From Verrucomicrobiia bacterium (GTDB lineage: Bacteria > Verrucomicrobiota > Verrucomicrobiia > Limisphaerales > JADLHS01), in assembly GCA_026125285.1 (NCBI GenBank), contig JAHCLO010000015.1:62001-126000 (forward strand): a stretch of DNA of 64,000 bases, in the 5' to 3' direction. Positions 1-8,879 of this stretch are shown here, piece after piece. Position 1 is the first letter of the stretch. Every line of letters starts with the position of its first letter. Under the pieces are notes generated by a model. It was not told where the DNA came from. It saw only the letters and a list, made by a program, of their open reading frames with translations, and ran no database searches. The position numbers and the translations under genes were made by a program.

Positions 1-2722
1 GATTTCCTGTCGCGTCAATCAGGCGTGCGGTGATGAACACCAGGAGAGTATTCGTTTCTGTTCCTACCGATTCTTTGCGAAAAGCGCGTCCAACCAGCGG
101 CAGATCACCCAATACCGGGACCTTGTCTTTCAAGCGAGTGACGTTGGTGGCGGATAGCCCACCAATGACGAGCGTCTGGCCATCCCACAGAGCAGCCGAC
201 TTTGTGACCTGGCGCACGCGGAAATGGGGTAGTGGCATGACTGAGACTGGCGCAGGTGAAGGCCCGGTTGCCGAAGGCGTGACAGGGACCTGGGGCACAA
301 GCTGGCTGGGATCGTCGTAGCCGAGAAACTCCGTCACACTTGGAATCGCTGTGATCTGGATCTTATAACCATCTGCTCCCAGGGTCGGGAGAACATTCAA
401 GACCGAACCGCACGGTACTGTGTTGGTCTGCATTACTCCGTTGGTGGATGACATCACCGTTCTCATATCCACCGCTTGAATCTGAGCCTGACGTCCGCTC
501 ACGGTAGTCACTGCTGGAGCAGTGAGAATTCCCACGCCCTTTTGGGCCTCAAATTGTCTGGTCATTTCCCTCATCTGAGAAGTCGTGAGCACTTCACTCC
601 AGGATCCGGGATCTCCACTATTCGTGATGCCAAAGTCCTGGAGCAGCGACGAAGCCATCTGCTCCGGCAGCTCGATGAACTTCGCTTTGATATGGATGTG
701 CGGCGGTGCGTAGTTCAACTTCTGCACGACTTCCTCGATGCGGTCCAAATCACGCAGGGTTGTGCGTACCAGTAACATGCCTCGTGAGTTGAAATACAGG
801 CTTTGCGGAGGCTGAAGTTCAACGCCAGCTTCTGACAAGAGTCTGCGCAGGGTTAAAGAAATCAACTCGGCGTCATTCGTCACGCTCACCCCGGCTGTTT
901 GCCGCAAGTTGGTGAGGAACCTATTGGTGTCCACTTTGAAAGTGCGAACGAACAGTGGTTCAGCCGTGCGTTCGGCTTTAAGTGAGAATACAAGCGCGTA
1001 ATCTTCAATGGAGTATTGAATGGGTTTGTCCGCCGCCTTCACAACCGCATCCAGCGCGTCCCCCAAGCGGACATTGGTGAGCGGTGGATTGATGGTGATG
1101 GGCATGGAACCGATGTCCCGCGACGCCCCTGGCAATGGATCGCCGACGATGGAGTCAATCACCGTGCTGGTGAGTGGTGGGACATTCGGGTTGACGATAA
1201 AGTTGACGCCGTGTCCAGCCGGATCGTGCATCCGGGTTTGTTCACTTAATTCCCGAACGACGTTGGTGAAGGAAACCCTGTCGTAAGCCACGCTGGGCAA
1301 CCGGATGCGATCAAGTTTGTCCAAAATGTTTTGCCGCCCCTTGCTGATGGCTCCGCGGTCCGTCTTTGTTTCAACGATTGCAGCCGAGGACAATTGATCT
1401 TCGGGAGTTTCTGTCTGGCCGGAGGATTGAGGCATTTCGACAGTGCCGTCGGCCCCAACCTTGTTTGAATAGATGTTCGTCGGACCAGGAGGAACTTCAT
1501 ACCACGACCTTGGCCTTGCCACGTTGGCGGAAATGCTGGGTGAAGGAACGCCGACACTACGTGGGGAGTTGGTGTCGTGGCTTGCAGTCGCGGTTTGAGA
1601 ATTGGAGGATTCCATGTGCGGTATGCCTGAATCGCTTCCCAACGGTGGACTTGTCCTCGCCGGCGGTTCTCCCATCGGTACGGCCAGCACGGCAAACGCG
1701 AGGACGCAGACCGCAGACGCGATCGTCAGCCCGGCATTCCGTGGCGGACGGAAGTCCATGAGTCGTTCGATGCGTTGGCGCAACGCGCTGCGGGATTCGA
1801 GAATGCCCACCAGCCCAAGGCTTGTGAGTGGACGGTTGAACGCGAGCTTCGCCACTTCGAGCAAGGTCGGCGCGTAGGTTTCCGCGTCATCGGCCAGTGC
1901 CAGCATCACGGCGTCGTCCACAGCTTCCTCGCGAACGCGACGGATGCGGGCATTGGCCAGCCAGAGCAGGGGATGCCACCAATAAAAAATCTGGAGCAGC
2001 GTTTGGACGCAATTGACCCACATGTCCCCGCGCTTGAGGTGAATCAATTCGTGCAACAGCACGGCGCGCATCTGGCTTTGGTTCAGACGGGTGGTAAGCT
2101 GGCGTGGCAGCAGGATGACGGGGCGAAACAAACCGCACACCGCCGGGCTGGTGTTGTCCGCGCTGATTCGCAGGCGAACCGGGCGGCGCAGGCGCAGTTG
2201 GCGGCGACATTTCTCCAGCAGGCCGGACAGATCATCGGCAGGCACTTCGGCGCGGGTGAGGCGTTGTCGCACCTGGTGCGTGCGCCGGCAAAGGATGCCG
2301 GCGAGCCACAAGCCAGCAACGGTCCAACAGATGAGCAGCCGGGCCTGGAGTGTCGGTGTAAGACGGAATACTTCAGGCTCTGTGACCGGAAGGACGGAAT
2401 GAACGGGCAACAGCTGCTCTGCAATCGTGGTGTTGCCGTAAGTGACGATGTAGGAAGGAGCCGGTTTCGGGGCGGGCAGTTGTTTTGCGGGAATGATCCA
2501 GTAAGCCAGGCTCGCGGGAGAGGCGAACGACGGCGGCAGGACCAGTTTTGCCAGCACAATCAGCCACAAAGCGTAACGCACGGCGGCGCGCACCCGGCGG
2601 CGCAATGCCAGGTCGAGCGCGAACACTGCGGCGATCAGCAGGCTGGATTGCCAGAGCATCGGCCAGGCGAACCCGGGCAGGTGTTCGGCCCAGGCGTTCC
2701 ACGTTTCAATGATTGAGTTCAT
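1..2722 (-). CDS. M56 (BlaR1-like) membrane metalloprotease fused to a C-terminal secretin domain, 3' partial
   Basis: My own minus-strand translation gives one open frame of about 907 codons from the ATG at 2720-2722 to the left window edge, with no stop at the positions I checked. The N-terminal third has BlaR1/MecR1-type hydrophobic segments and a zinc protease motif HELIH near residues 224-228. A hydrophobic segment near residue 335 and a Pro/Ser/Thr-rich linker follow. The C-terminal half looks like GspD/PilQ-type short N-domains, and near residue 869 there is a secretin signature, VPVLGDLPLVGRAF, followed by LLVFITARLID. It lies 36 nt behind a BlaI-type repressor gene, as in bla/mec signalling pairs. 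The family role is sensing at the membrane and cleaving the repressor. The secretin part could be an extracytoplasmic sensor or an oligomerisation module; that is inference. The last codons are outside the window. Confidence 0.85.
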   Translation of the reverse strand, partial: MNSIIETWNAWAEHLPGFAWPMLWQSSLLIAAVFALDLALRRRVRAAVRYALWLIVLAKLVLPPSFASPASLAYWIIPAKQLPAPKPAPSYIVTYGNTTIAEQLLPVHSVLPVTEPEVFRLTPTLQARLLICWTVAGLWLAGILCRRTHQVRQRLTRAEVPADDLSGLLEKCRRQLRLRRPVRLRISADNTSPAVCGLFRPVILLPRQLTTRLNQSQMRAVLLHELIHLKRGDMWVNCVQTLLQIFYWWHPLLWLANARIRRVREEAVDDAVMLALADDAETYAPTLLEVAKLAFNRPLTSLGLVGILESRSALRQRIERLMDFRPPRNAGLTIASAVCVLAFAVLAVPMGEPPARTSPPLGSDSGIPHMESSNSQTATASHDTNSPRSVGVPSPSISANVARPRSWYEVPPGPTNIYSNKVGADGTVEMPQSSGQTETPEDQLSSAAIVETKTDRGAISKGRQNILDKLDRIRLPSVAYDRVSFTNVVRELSEQTRMHDPAGHGVNFIVNPNVPPLTSTVIDSIVGDPLPGASRDIGSMPITINPPLTNVRLGDALDAVVKAADKPIQYSIEDYALVFSLKAERTAEPLFVRTFKVDTNRFLTNLRQTAGVSVTNDAELISLTLRRLLSEAGVELQPPQSLYFNSRGMLLVRTTLRDLDRIEEVVQKLNYAPPHIHIKAKFIELPEQMASSLLQDFGITNSGDPGSWSEVLTTSQMREMTRQFEAQKGVGILTAPAVTTVSGRQAQIQAVDMRTVMSSTNGVMQTNTVPCGSVLNVLPTLGADGYKIQITAIPSVTEFLGYDDPSQLVPQVPVTPSATGPSPAPVSVMPLPHFRVRQVTKSAALWDGQTLVIGGLSATNVTRLKDKVPVLGDLPLVGRAFRKESVGTETNTLLVFITARLIDATGN

Positions 2723-2758
2723 GCGGTGCCTTTGTCGTGGCAATACGGAACGGGCAGT

Positions 2759-3148
2759 CTATTTCTTCACGCTTTTCTTCTTCGCCTTTATCAAGGCTTC
2801 CAGTTTCGCCAATTCATCGGCGCTGAGGTCGTTGGTATCCAGAAGGCATTGGACCATGGGGGTGAGCGCGCCGTTGAACGCGTGCTTGAGTGCGTAGAGC
2901 AGCTCGCCGCGTTGAGCTTGTTCGCGGGTGACGGCGGATTGGTAGAGGGTGGTGTTGCGGACCTTCCTGGCGGTGAGGAACCCCTTGGCCACCATCCGGT
3001 CCATCAGGGTGCGCACGGTGGAGTAGGTCCACTCGGTTTGCTGGAAGAGTTTTTCCTGGATGGCGGGCGCGGCGCAGGGTTCGTTGGCCCATACGGCCTT
3101 GATGACCGTCCATTCGGCTTCGGTAAGTTCAATCAGTTTCTGTGGCAT
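2759..3148 (-). CDS. BlaI/MecI/CopY-family transcriptional repressor
   Basis: This 129-residue protein has the family's winged-helix layout: LTEAEWTVIKAVW near the start, a recognition-helix region with TYSTVRTLMDRMVAKG, and a basic C-terminus. Members dimerise on TACA/TGTA operators and are inactivated by cleavage by a partner M56 protease. That partner is encoded immediately downstream in the same direction, so the two probably form an operon. A matching operator lies just upstream, which suggests autoregulation. The regulon cannot be told from the window, and nothing here indicates beta-lactam resistance. Confidence 0.9.
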   Translation of the reverse strand: MPQKLIELTEAEWTVIKAVWANEPCAAPAIQEKLFQQTEWTYSTVRTLMDRMVAKGFLTARKVRNTTLYQSAVTREQAQRGELLYALKHAFNGALTPMVQCLLDTNDLSADELAKLEALIKAKKKSVKK

Positions 3149-3181
3149 AAACGGTTGTGATCTTTACGGGCGCATCATCTC

Positions 3182-3222
3182 TACAACTGTCAAGGCCGTC
3201 AAGTGTTATCTTTACAGATGTA
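3182..3222. promoter_or_regulatory. Probable BlaI-type operators upstream of the repressor gene
   Basis: A perfect dyad TACAGATGTA lies at 3213-3222 and a weaker relative TACAACTGTC at 3182-3191. BlaI/MecI repressors bind TACA...TGTA dyads, and these sit 34-74 nt before the BlaI start codon. On the minus strand a TTGACA-like hexamer overlaps the weaker site. Function as an operator is inferred from sequence and position. Confidence 0.55.
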
Positions 3223-3295
3223 GAGATGTAGGAGAATGGGTGGACATTGAGCGTTGGGAGCCGGCTGTGGAAGCCGCAGCCGTGGTGAAGATGGG

Positions 3296-4198
3296 TCAAA
3301 ATGATGGGGGCAGAATAATGTTCGACGGCTGCTGGTGAAGGAAAGCGGCGCGCAAGGATTCCGGCGTATGTCCACGTTCACGAAGCGTGCGAAGGCTCAG
3401 GGCATCGTGGCGTTTCGCCAGGCGCATCCCGGCTTCGTCCGTCAGTAGTGCGCAATGGAAGAAAAGCGGAGGTTGCAGTCCCAGAGCGCGGTAGAGCAGC
3501 AATTGCCGCGCAGTGGACTTCAGCAAATCCGCCCCGCGCACAACTTCGGTAATCTGCATGGCGGCATCGTCCACCACACAGGCGAGTTGGTAGGCGGGCG
3601 CATCGTCGTGTCGCCAGACGACAAAGTCGCCGAAGTCCTGTCCGGCGACGAATTGCTGCGGACCGAGGTTGCCGTCCAGGAAGGCCATGTGTTCACCGTC
3701 GGGCACGCGGAAGCGCCATGAGGATTTCGGATTTCTCATCTCGGATTTCGCCTTCGCCGCTTGCGGGCGGCAGGTCCCGGGATACAGCGGTTCATCGTCG
3801 TCGGCCGGGTGGGGCGCACGGGCCGCCGCTTGGATGTCCTTGCGTGAGCAGGTGCAAGGATAGACCCAACCGCCCGTTATCAGTCGCTTCATAGCCTGAC
3901 GGTAGTGCGGCATCCGCTCGCTTTGTGAATAGGGCGCGAACGCCCCGCCGCAATCCGGACCTTCCTGCCACTCGAATCCGAACCAACGCAGGTCTTCAAA
4001 CATCGCACTCACGAATTTCGGCTGGCAGCGGGCTTGGTCCAAATCATCGTTGCGGAACACGAGGGTTCCGCGCGCGGCGCGGGTGCGTTCCTGCGCGGTC
4101 CAGAACGTGCGCGCGTGGCCGAGATGCAGGAGGCCAGTGGGCGAGGGCGCGAGGCGACCGCGGTATTCAGCACCTTCAACTATCGTATCTTGACTCAA
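3296..4198 (-). CDS. gluQ: Glutamyl-Q tRNA(Asp) synthetase
   Basis: GluQ enzymes are truncated glutamyl-tRNA synthetases that attach glutamate to queuosine in tRNA(Asp). The 300-residue length fits, and there is no anticodon-binding domain. The class I signature is RLAPSPTGLLHLGH near residue 14, and a KMSKS-like MRLAKRHDA lies near residue 257. A Cys pair in YPCTCSRKD is consistent with the family zinc site. The start is TTG, as there is no in-frame ATG before the HIGH motif. Oddly, residues about 150-160 (SEMRNPKSS) come from a short tandem repeat of intergenic type. The gene runs toward, and ends just before, the BlaI promoter. Confidence 0.88.
   Translation of the reverse strand: MSQDTIVEGAEYRGRLAPSPTGLLHLGHARTFWTAQERTRAARGTLVFRNDDLDQARCQPKFVSAMFEDLRWFGFEWQEGPDCGGAFAPYSQSERMPHYRQAMKRLITGGWVYPCTCSRKDIQAAARAPHPADDDEPLYPGTCRPQAAKAKSEMRNPKSSWRFRVPDGEHMAFLDGNLGPQQFVAGQDFGDFVVWRHDDAPAYQLACVVDDAAMQITEVVRGADLLKSTARQLLLYRALGLQPPLFFHCALLTDEAGMRLAKRHDALSLRTLRERGHTPESLRAAFLHQQPSNIILPPSF
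3722..3752. repeat. Short GATTTCGG-type tandem repeat inside gluQ
   Basis: Three imperfect units of ggatttc lie in tandem within the coding frame and encode SEMRNPKSS. Such low-complexity units are normally intergenic. Here the reading frame is preserved, and the insertion lies in the less conserved loop before the catalytic-domain C-terminal part. Confidence 0.6.
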
Positions 4199-4269
4199 AC
4201 CGACGTGTTGTAAGAGACGATGCAGTGAGGCTCAAATCATTTCTTGAGACCCGAATCGGTTCGGCGAAC

Positions 4270-5127
4270 TCAGAACCGTTCATTTGGATTTGCGGTGAGC
4301 CACGCGGTCAAGCCGGGCAGGGGAAACGACAGCACCGATTGCAGCTTGGCGCAGTTGAGGGAGGTGTCAGCCGGTCGGGGTGGGCCTTGATACTCCTCGC
4401 GCGAGGTTGCGTGAAGCTTCGGGTCCAACTGCGGCCAGCGGTCAGCGATGAGTTTGGCGATTTGCCAGCGCGACAAGCGTTCGGCACCCGCAAGATGGAA
4501 GAGTCCGGTGGCGGATTGGTCCACCAATTCCCAGATTGCTTGCGCCGTCGCAACCGCGGGAAGGGGGCAGCGGAATTCGTCGGTGAACAGCTTCAAGGTT
4601 TGTCCCGCCTCCGACGCGCGGCGGATTTGTTCGTTGAAACCACGGTCGCCGGTGGGGGAAGTGCCGCCGTTGAGCGAGGTGCGCACGACGGTGTGGCGCG
4701 GGTTGGCCAGGATGATTTGCTCGGCGGCAACTTTCGTTTCGGCGTAAACGCTCAACGGATTGACCGCCGCGGCTTCGTCATAATTCCCCGTGCGGCCATC
4801 GAAAACGAGGTCGCTGGAGAAGAAAACAAACGGGATATCTTTCGCCAACTCCGCCAGCACCGCCGTCGCCTCCACATTGATCCGGCGTGCCAGTACCGGA
4901 TTTGCCTGACAATCGGGGCTGCGGCTCATCGCGGCGCAATGGATGATCAGCCGGGGTTGCCGCGCTGCAAATTCCCGACGAACCAAGTCGAAGTCCAGCA
5001 GGTCAAGCTCCGCCCGCGTCAGACCCTTCGCCGACCAATTCGGGGCAAACTGCGGCGCGGATTGGACGAGGTAGTTGCCGATCAGCCCGCCCGCGCCAGT
5101 AACCCAAGCCAGTGGTTTGCGCGACAT
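4270..5127 (-). CDS. RmlD-like SDR oxidoreductase (dTDP-4-dehydrorhamnose reductase family)
   Basis: This is a 285-residue extended/atypical SDR. The N-terminal Rossmann motif is VTGAGGLIG (residues 10-18), and the catalytic pair sits in VYAETKVAAEQ (YxxxK). The middle and C-terminal parts match RmlD-type reductases, which reduce nucleotide-sugar keto intermediates. No other rml genes are adjacent, so the substrate is unknown. It sits between gluQ and an FKBP gene on the same strand. Confidence 0.75.
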   Translation of the reverse strand: MSRKPLAWVTGAGGLIGNYLVQSAPQFAPNWSAKGLTRAELDLLDFDLVRREFAARQPRLIIHCAAMSRSPDCQANPVLARRINVEATAVLAELAKDIPFVFFSSDLVFDGRTGNYDEAAAVNPLSVYAETKVAAEQIILANPRHTVVRTSLNGGTSPTGDRGFNEQIRRASEAGQTLKLFTDEFRCPLPAVATAQAIWELVDQSATGLFHLAGAERLSRWQIAKLIADRWPQLDPKLHATSREEYQGPPRPADTSLNCAKLQSVLSFPLPGLTAWLTANPNERF

Positions 5128-5172
5128 CGCGACTCAATCCTGACCGAGCAGGTTGGAAACGTTCGCGCGGGA

Positions 5173-6018
5173 TTATTTCTTTTCCTGCTGCTGTTTTTGC
5201 AGCTTCTCGACGTCCTCCGCCTTGATGGTTTCGATCTTCGCCCCCTTCTTCATTTCCTCGGCGGACGGGACCTTGATGATGTCGCTCGTGAGCGGTTTGG
5301 GCTGGGCGGGCGGTGGGGCGGGCTGCACGGAAAGCAATTCCACGTCAAAGATCAGCGTGGACTCCGGTCCAATGTTGGGGCCGCTGCCGCGTTCGCCGTA
5401 AGCGAGGTCCGGCGGAATGAACAGTTGCCATTTGGAGCCGACTTTCATTTGCGTGAGAGCTTCCGTCCAGCCTCGAATGACGCCATTGACGCGGAAAGTA
5501 GCCGTGCCATTGGGGGCTTTCTCGGAGTTGTCGAACTCCGTGCCATCAATCAGCGTGCCGCGATACTTGACGGTGACCGTGTCTTCGCGTTTGGGAATAT
5601 CGCCCGAGCCTTCGGTAATGACCTTGTACTGCAAGCCATTATCGAGCGTTTTGACGCCCGGCTTGTTCTTGTTTTCCGCGAGGAATGCTGCGCCCGCCTG
5701 TTTGTTCTTCTCGCCCTGCACGCGGCGTTTCTCCTGTTGCGCGGCCATGAGTTGCTGCTGGAACTTGTTCAAGACCTCGCGTGCTTCCTCCTCCGTCAGC
5801 AACGGTTTGGCGTCCGGGCGGGTGTCCTTCAGGCCGCGGAGCACCTGGTCAAAATCCAGGTCAATATCCTGCCGCTTCCAGTTGCCGCCGAGGTTGAGGC
5901 CGACGGCGTAGCTTGCCTTTTCCCTCTCATCCTTGAACGGATTGGCGTCTTGCGCCGGCAGGTGGGCGTTTACCATCAAGCCGGCTAGAATCGTCAGTGT
6001 TGTCGCTGTTTTGTTCAT
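5173..6018 (-). CDS. Exported FKBP-type peptidyl-prolyl cis-trans isomerase
   Basis: The 281-residue protein opens with a signal peptide (residues 1-22, ending near LPAQDA). An FKBP_N dimerisation-like region contains EKASYAVGLNLG, and the FKBP catalytic domain (about residues 130-235) contains VTVKYRGTLIDGTEFDNS and PPDLAYGERG. This is the FkpA/Mip architecture, and such proteins assist folding of exported proteins. The C-terminal 45 residues are Pro-rich, then Lys/Gln-rich. The gene is divergent from rpsB, with 251 bp between the two. Confidence 0.9.
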   Translation of the reverse strand: MNKTATTLTILAGLMVNAHLPAQDANPFKDEREKASYAVGLNLGGNWKRQDIDLDFDQVLRGLKDTRPDAKPLLTEEEAREVLNKFQQQLMAAQQEKRRVQGEKNKQAGAAFLAENKNKPGVKTLDNGLQYKVITEGSGDIPKREDTVTVKYRGTLIDGTEFDNSEKAPNGTATFRVNGVIRGWTEALTQMKVGSKWQLFIPPDLAYGERGSGPNIGPESTLIFDVELLSVQPAPPPAQPKPLTSDIIKVPSAEEMKKGAKIETIKAEDVEKLQKQQQEKK

Positions 6019-6082
6019 GGGCGGAGAATATTGGGAAAGTGCCCGCGGAATTCAACTTGTTTTTAACCGGGGAAATAAAGCA

Positions 6083-6110
6083 TTGCCTGCGGGCGCGGGC
6101 CTGCTATTTT
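6083..6110 (+). promoter_or_regulatory. Candidate sigma-70 promoter for rpsB-tsf
   Basis: TTGCCT and TATTTT are separated by 16 nt, about 160 nt upstream of rpsB. No better -35/-10 pair was seen in the 251-bp divergent region. This is a visual match only. Confidence 0.35.
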
Positions 6111-6212
6111 ACCGCTCCTTTTTCGCCCGGCTACCGGCCGGATGAAGCGGGGAAACGGCTTGGAAATGCCGCGTTCGCGTGGGCGCGGCGGGCCATAACA
6201 ACATCATAATCA

Positions 6213-6251
6213 ATCCCGTGTTCCGCGGGATGACCTGTCAGAAGACGGGTT
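6213..6251 (+). promoter_or_regulatory. Two adjacent hairpins in the rpsB leader
   Basis: ATCCCG (6213-6218) pairs with CGGGAT (6226-6231). Directly after, GACCTGTC (6232-6239) pairs with GACGGGTT (6244-6251) across an AGAA loop. The Shine-Dalgarno AAGGAAG follows at 6259-6265. S2 autoregulates through its leader in other bacteria, so a similar role is possible here, but it is inferred. Confidence 0.45.
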
Positions 6252-6269
6252 CTCAACCAAAGGAAGCTT

Positions 6270-7106
6270 GTGTTAAGTATCGGCGTTAAGGAATTGTTGG
6301 AATCGGGCGTCCATTTTGGACATCAGACACGGCGTTGGAATCCGAAGATGAAACCGTTCATCTTCGACGCGCGCAACGGCATTCACATCATTGACCTGAG
6401 CAAGACGCTCGGGCAGTTGGAAGCCGCGTGCGATTTTCTGGCGGACACGGTGCGCAAGGGCAACAAGGTGCTGTTCGTGGGCACCAAGAAACAGGCCCAG
6501 CAGGCAGTCAAGGAAACCGCCAAGGATTGCGGCCAGTATTTTGTCACTGAACGGTGGCTGGGCGGCACGCTCACCAATTTCGCCACCATCAAACGGTCCA
6601 TCGGCCGGCTGAAAGAGATCGAGAAGATGGAGGCCGACGGTTCGATCAACAACTACGTCAAGCAGGAGCAATCGGTGTTGCGCCGCGAAGCCGCACGGTT
6701 GCACAAGTATTTCGACGGTATCCGCGCCATTGACCGGATGCCCGGGGCGATGTTCGTGGTGGACGTCAAACGCGAGCACAATGCCGTGGCCGAAGCCCGC
6801 AAACTCCGCGTGCCCATCGTGGCCATTGTGGACACCAATTGCGATCCCGATCTGGTGGATTATCCCATCGCTGGCAACGACGACGCCATCCGCTCCGTGC
6901 GCATGATTCTGGCCACCATCGGTCAGGTCGTCACGCGCGCCCAGGCGGAATTCGAGACGCGCGCGTCCCGCCGCAAGGTGGAAGAGCAGAGTGCCGCGGT
7001 CGAGCCCGGCGTCACGGAAGCCGCTCCCGCACCGACGGAGGCCGCACCCGCCACGGCGGTCACTGCCACCGTGCCGGTCGCAACGGAAACCACGCCGCCG
7101 GCATAA
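6270..7106 (+). CDS. rpsB: 30S ribosomal protein S2
   Basis: The start is GTG at 6270, set by AAGGAAG five nt upstream. The S2 core is complete: [40 protein letters not shown] and [15 protein letters not shown]. At 278 residues it is longer than most S2 proteins, because it ends in an Ala/Pro/Thr-rich tail of about 50 residues. S2 joins the 30S subunit late, near the head-body junction. It is followed by tsf after 90 nt, the common rpsB-tsf operon order. Confidence 0.97.
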   Translation: MLSIGVKELLESGVHFGHQTRRWNPKMKPFIFDARNGIHIIDLSKTLGQLEAACDFLADTVRKGNKVLFVGTKKQAQQAVKETAKDCGQYFVTERWLGGTLTNFATIKRSIGRLKEIEKMEADGSINNYVKQEQSVLRREAARLHKYFDGIRAIDRMPGAMFVVDVKREHNAVAEARKLRVPIVAIVDTNCDPDLVDYPIAGNDDAIRSVRMILATIGQVVTRAQAEFETRASRRKVEEQSAAVEPGVTEAAPAPTEAAPATAVTATVPVATETTPPA

Positions 7107-7196
7107 TTCGCCTCGCGGCGCAAATTCACGGCGCCGGCGACCGTTGTTTGCGGGGCTGGCGCACAACCTACAACTCTCAATTCTGGAAATAACTTT

Positions 7197-8036
7197 ATGG
7201 CTGAAATTACTGCCGCCACGGTGGCGAAACTCCGCGAGATGACCAACGCGGGCATGATGGATTGCAAGAAGGCGCTGGTTGAGTCGAACGGCGACCTGGA
7301 AGCTGCCTTGACCATTCTGCGCAAGAAGGGTGCGGCTACGGCTGCGCACAAAGCCGCGCGCGAGGCCAAGGAAGGCGTTATCGCCCAACACATCGCGGCC
7401 GGGGGCCGACTTGGGGTGTTGGTCGAGGTGAACTGCGAAACCGATTTTGTCGCCCGCAATGAAATGTTCCGCGCCTTCTGCGATGACATCGCAAAGAAAC
7501 TCGCCGCCGATGCCAACGCGGACCTGGAAGCGGATCGCACCGCCGCCGTCGGCAAGATTCGCGAGAATATCAAGATTGCCAGGCACGCGCGGATGGAAGT
7601 CGCCGGCCACGGCTTGGTGGCCGGATACATTCATACCGGCGCCAAGGTGGGCGTGTTGGTGGAAGTCGGGGCTGGCAAGGAAAGCACCACCGCCAACGAC
7701 GAATTCAAGCAACTCGTCCGGGACATCACTCTGCAAATCGCCGCGGGCCACCCGCAGGTTGTATCGCGCGAGCAGATCACCGCGGAGGTGATTACCAAGG
7801 AAAAGGAGATTGCCGCCGACCAGGTGAAGAACAAACCGCCGCAGGCCATCGCGAAGATCGTCGAGGGTAAGCTGGAGAAGTTTTATCAGACCTGCTGTCT
7901 GGTGGATCAGGGCTTCGTAAAGAAGAACTCCGAGATCAGCGTGAAAGAACATGTGGCTTCCGTCGCGAAGCAATTGGGCGATGAAATCACCATCCGCCGC
8001 TTTGTCCGTTTCCAAGTCGGCGAAGCCGCAGCTTGA
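7197..8036 (+). CDS. tsf: Translation elongation factor Ts
   Basis: EF-Ts is the guanine-nucleotide exchange factor for EF-Tu. At 279 residues it shows the N-terminal UBA-like module (VAKLREMTNAGMMDCKKAL) and the conserved core signature VEVNCETDFVARN. The two-part core and the C-terminal module are intact. It follows rpsB and is closed by a strong intrinsic terminator 26 nt past the stop. Confidence 0.97.
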   Translation: MAEITAATVAKLREMTNAGMMDCKKALVESNGDLEAALTILRKKGAATAAHKAAREAKEGVIAQHIAAGGRLGVLVEVNCETDFVARNEMFRAFCDDIAKKLAADANADLEADRTAAVGKIRENIKIARHARMEVAGHGLVAGYIHTGAKVGVLVEVGAGKESTTANDEFKQLVRDITLQIAAGHPQVVSREQITAEVITKEKEIAADQVKNKPPQAIAKIVEGKLEKFYQTCCLVDQGFVKKNSEISVKEHVASVAKQLGDEITIRRFVRFQVGEAAA

Positions 8037-8062
8037 ACCGGGGGAAATAAGTCAATCACAGC

Positions 8063-8090
8063 AAGGCGTCCGCAAGGGCGCCTTTCTTTT
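8063..8090 (+). terminator. Intrinsic terminator of the rpsB-tsf operon
   Basis: AAGGCGTCC (8063-8071) pairs over all nine positions with GGGCGCCTT (8076-8084), allowing one G-T pair, around a GCAA tetraloop, and is followed by TCTTTT. Nothing recognisable lies between it and the end of apt at 8318. Confidence 0.88.
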
Positions 8091-8317
8091 CGCGCGCGGC
8101 AGGGGCGCACTGACCGGCGGGTTGAAGTCCCATGCAGACCGGCAAGATGAACTGCCAGCCGAACAGCCAGGTTGTCCATCGCGAGGTGGAATCTGCCGGA
8201 AGCTGGAAGCAAAGCGCTGGGCTGAAAAACAGCCATCCGATCCGAGGCGGACGCGTGTGAATTTGCCGTTATGGCGAAGTGCGAAGCCAGGCTTTCCATG
8301 CTGAACCGGTGCGTGGA

Positions 8318-8854
8318 TCAATACACCACCAACGAACGCACCGGATAGCCGGTGAGCTTGTCCCGCCCTTTGAGAAAGCTCAGTTCGATGAGAAAGCTGA
8401 TTTCGAGAATGTTGGCGCCCAACCGATGCACCAACGCCGCCGCCGCCGCCGCCGTGCCACCGGTGGCCAGTAAATCATCAATCAACAACACCCGGCTGCC
8501 GGGCCTGAGTGCGTCCACATGAATGGCGATGGTGGCCGAGCCGTATTCCAGGGCGTAATCCTGTTCGTGCGTGCGATAGGGTAATTTCCCCTTCTTCCGC
8601 ACCGGAACGAAACCGGCCTGCAACCGCACGGCCGCTGCCGCGGCAAAGATGAAGCCGCGCGCGTCAATGCCCACGACGGTGTCCACGGTGCCGGGCTTGA
8701 AGCGCTCCGTCAGCAACTCGATCGTTCCGGAAAAGAGACGGGCATCCGCCAGCACCGGTGTGATGTCCTTGAACTGGATTCCCGGTTTCGGGAAATCCGG
8801 GACGTTGCGGATGGCATGACCGATTTCTGAAGGGGTCGGTTTTGGCTGGCTCAT
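8318..8854 (-). CDS. apt: Adenine phosphoribosyltransferase
   Basis: The enzyme converts adenine and PRPP to AMP in purine salvage. The PRPP-binding motif [14 protein letters not shown] and the family N-terminal segment [13 protein letters not shown] are present. The ATG at 8852-8854 gives 178 residues, close to typical Apt. An upstream in-frame start would overlap the end of the sigma factor gene and add 18 unconserved residues. It lies 25 nt after the sigma factor gene in the same direction. Confidence 0.93.
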   Translation of the reverse strand: MSQPKPTPSEIGHAIRNVPDFPKPGIQFKDITPVLADARLFSGTIELLTERFKPGTVDTVVGIDARGFIFAAAAAVRLQAGFVPVRKKGKLPYRTHEQDYALEYGSATIAIHVDALRPGSRVLLIDDLLATGGTAAAAAALVHRLGANILEISFLIELSFLKGRDKLTGYPVRSLVVY

Positions 8855-8879
8855 GGCAGGCTGGTCTTGCGCGGAAGGT

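Noticed and set aside
3925..5988. Plus-strand open frame of 687 codons over gluQ, the SDR and FKBP genes
   Set aside because: Antisense to three clear genes; the protein is Arg/Gly-rich and low complexity.
6273..8015. Minus-strand open frame of 580 codons across rpsB and tsf
   Set aside because: It is the shadow of two conserved ribosomal genes in GC-rich DNA; its translation has no family features.
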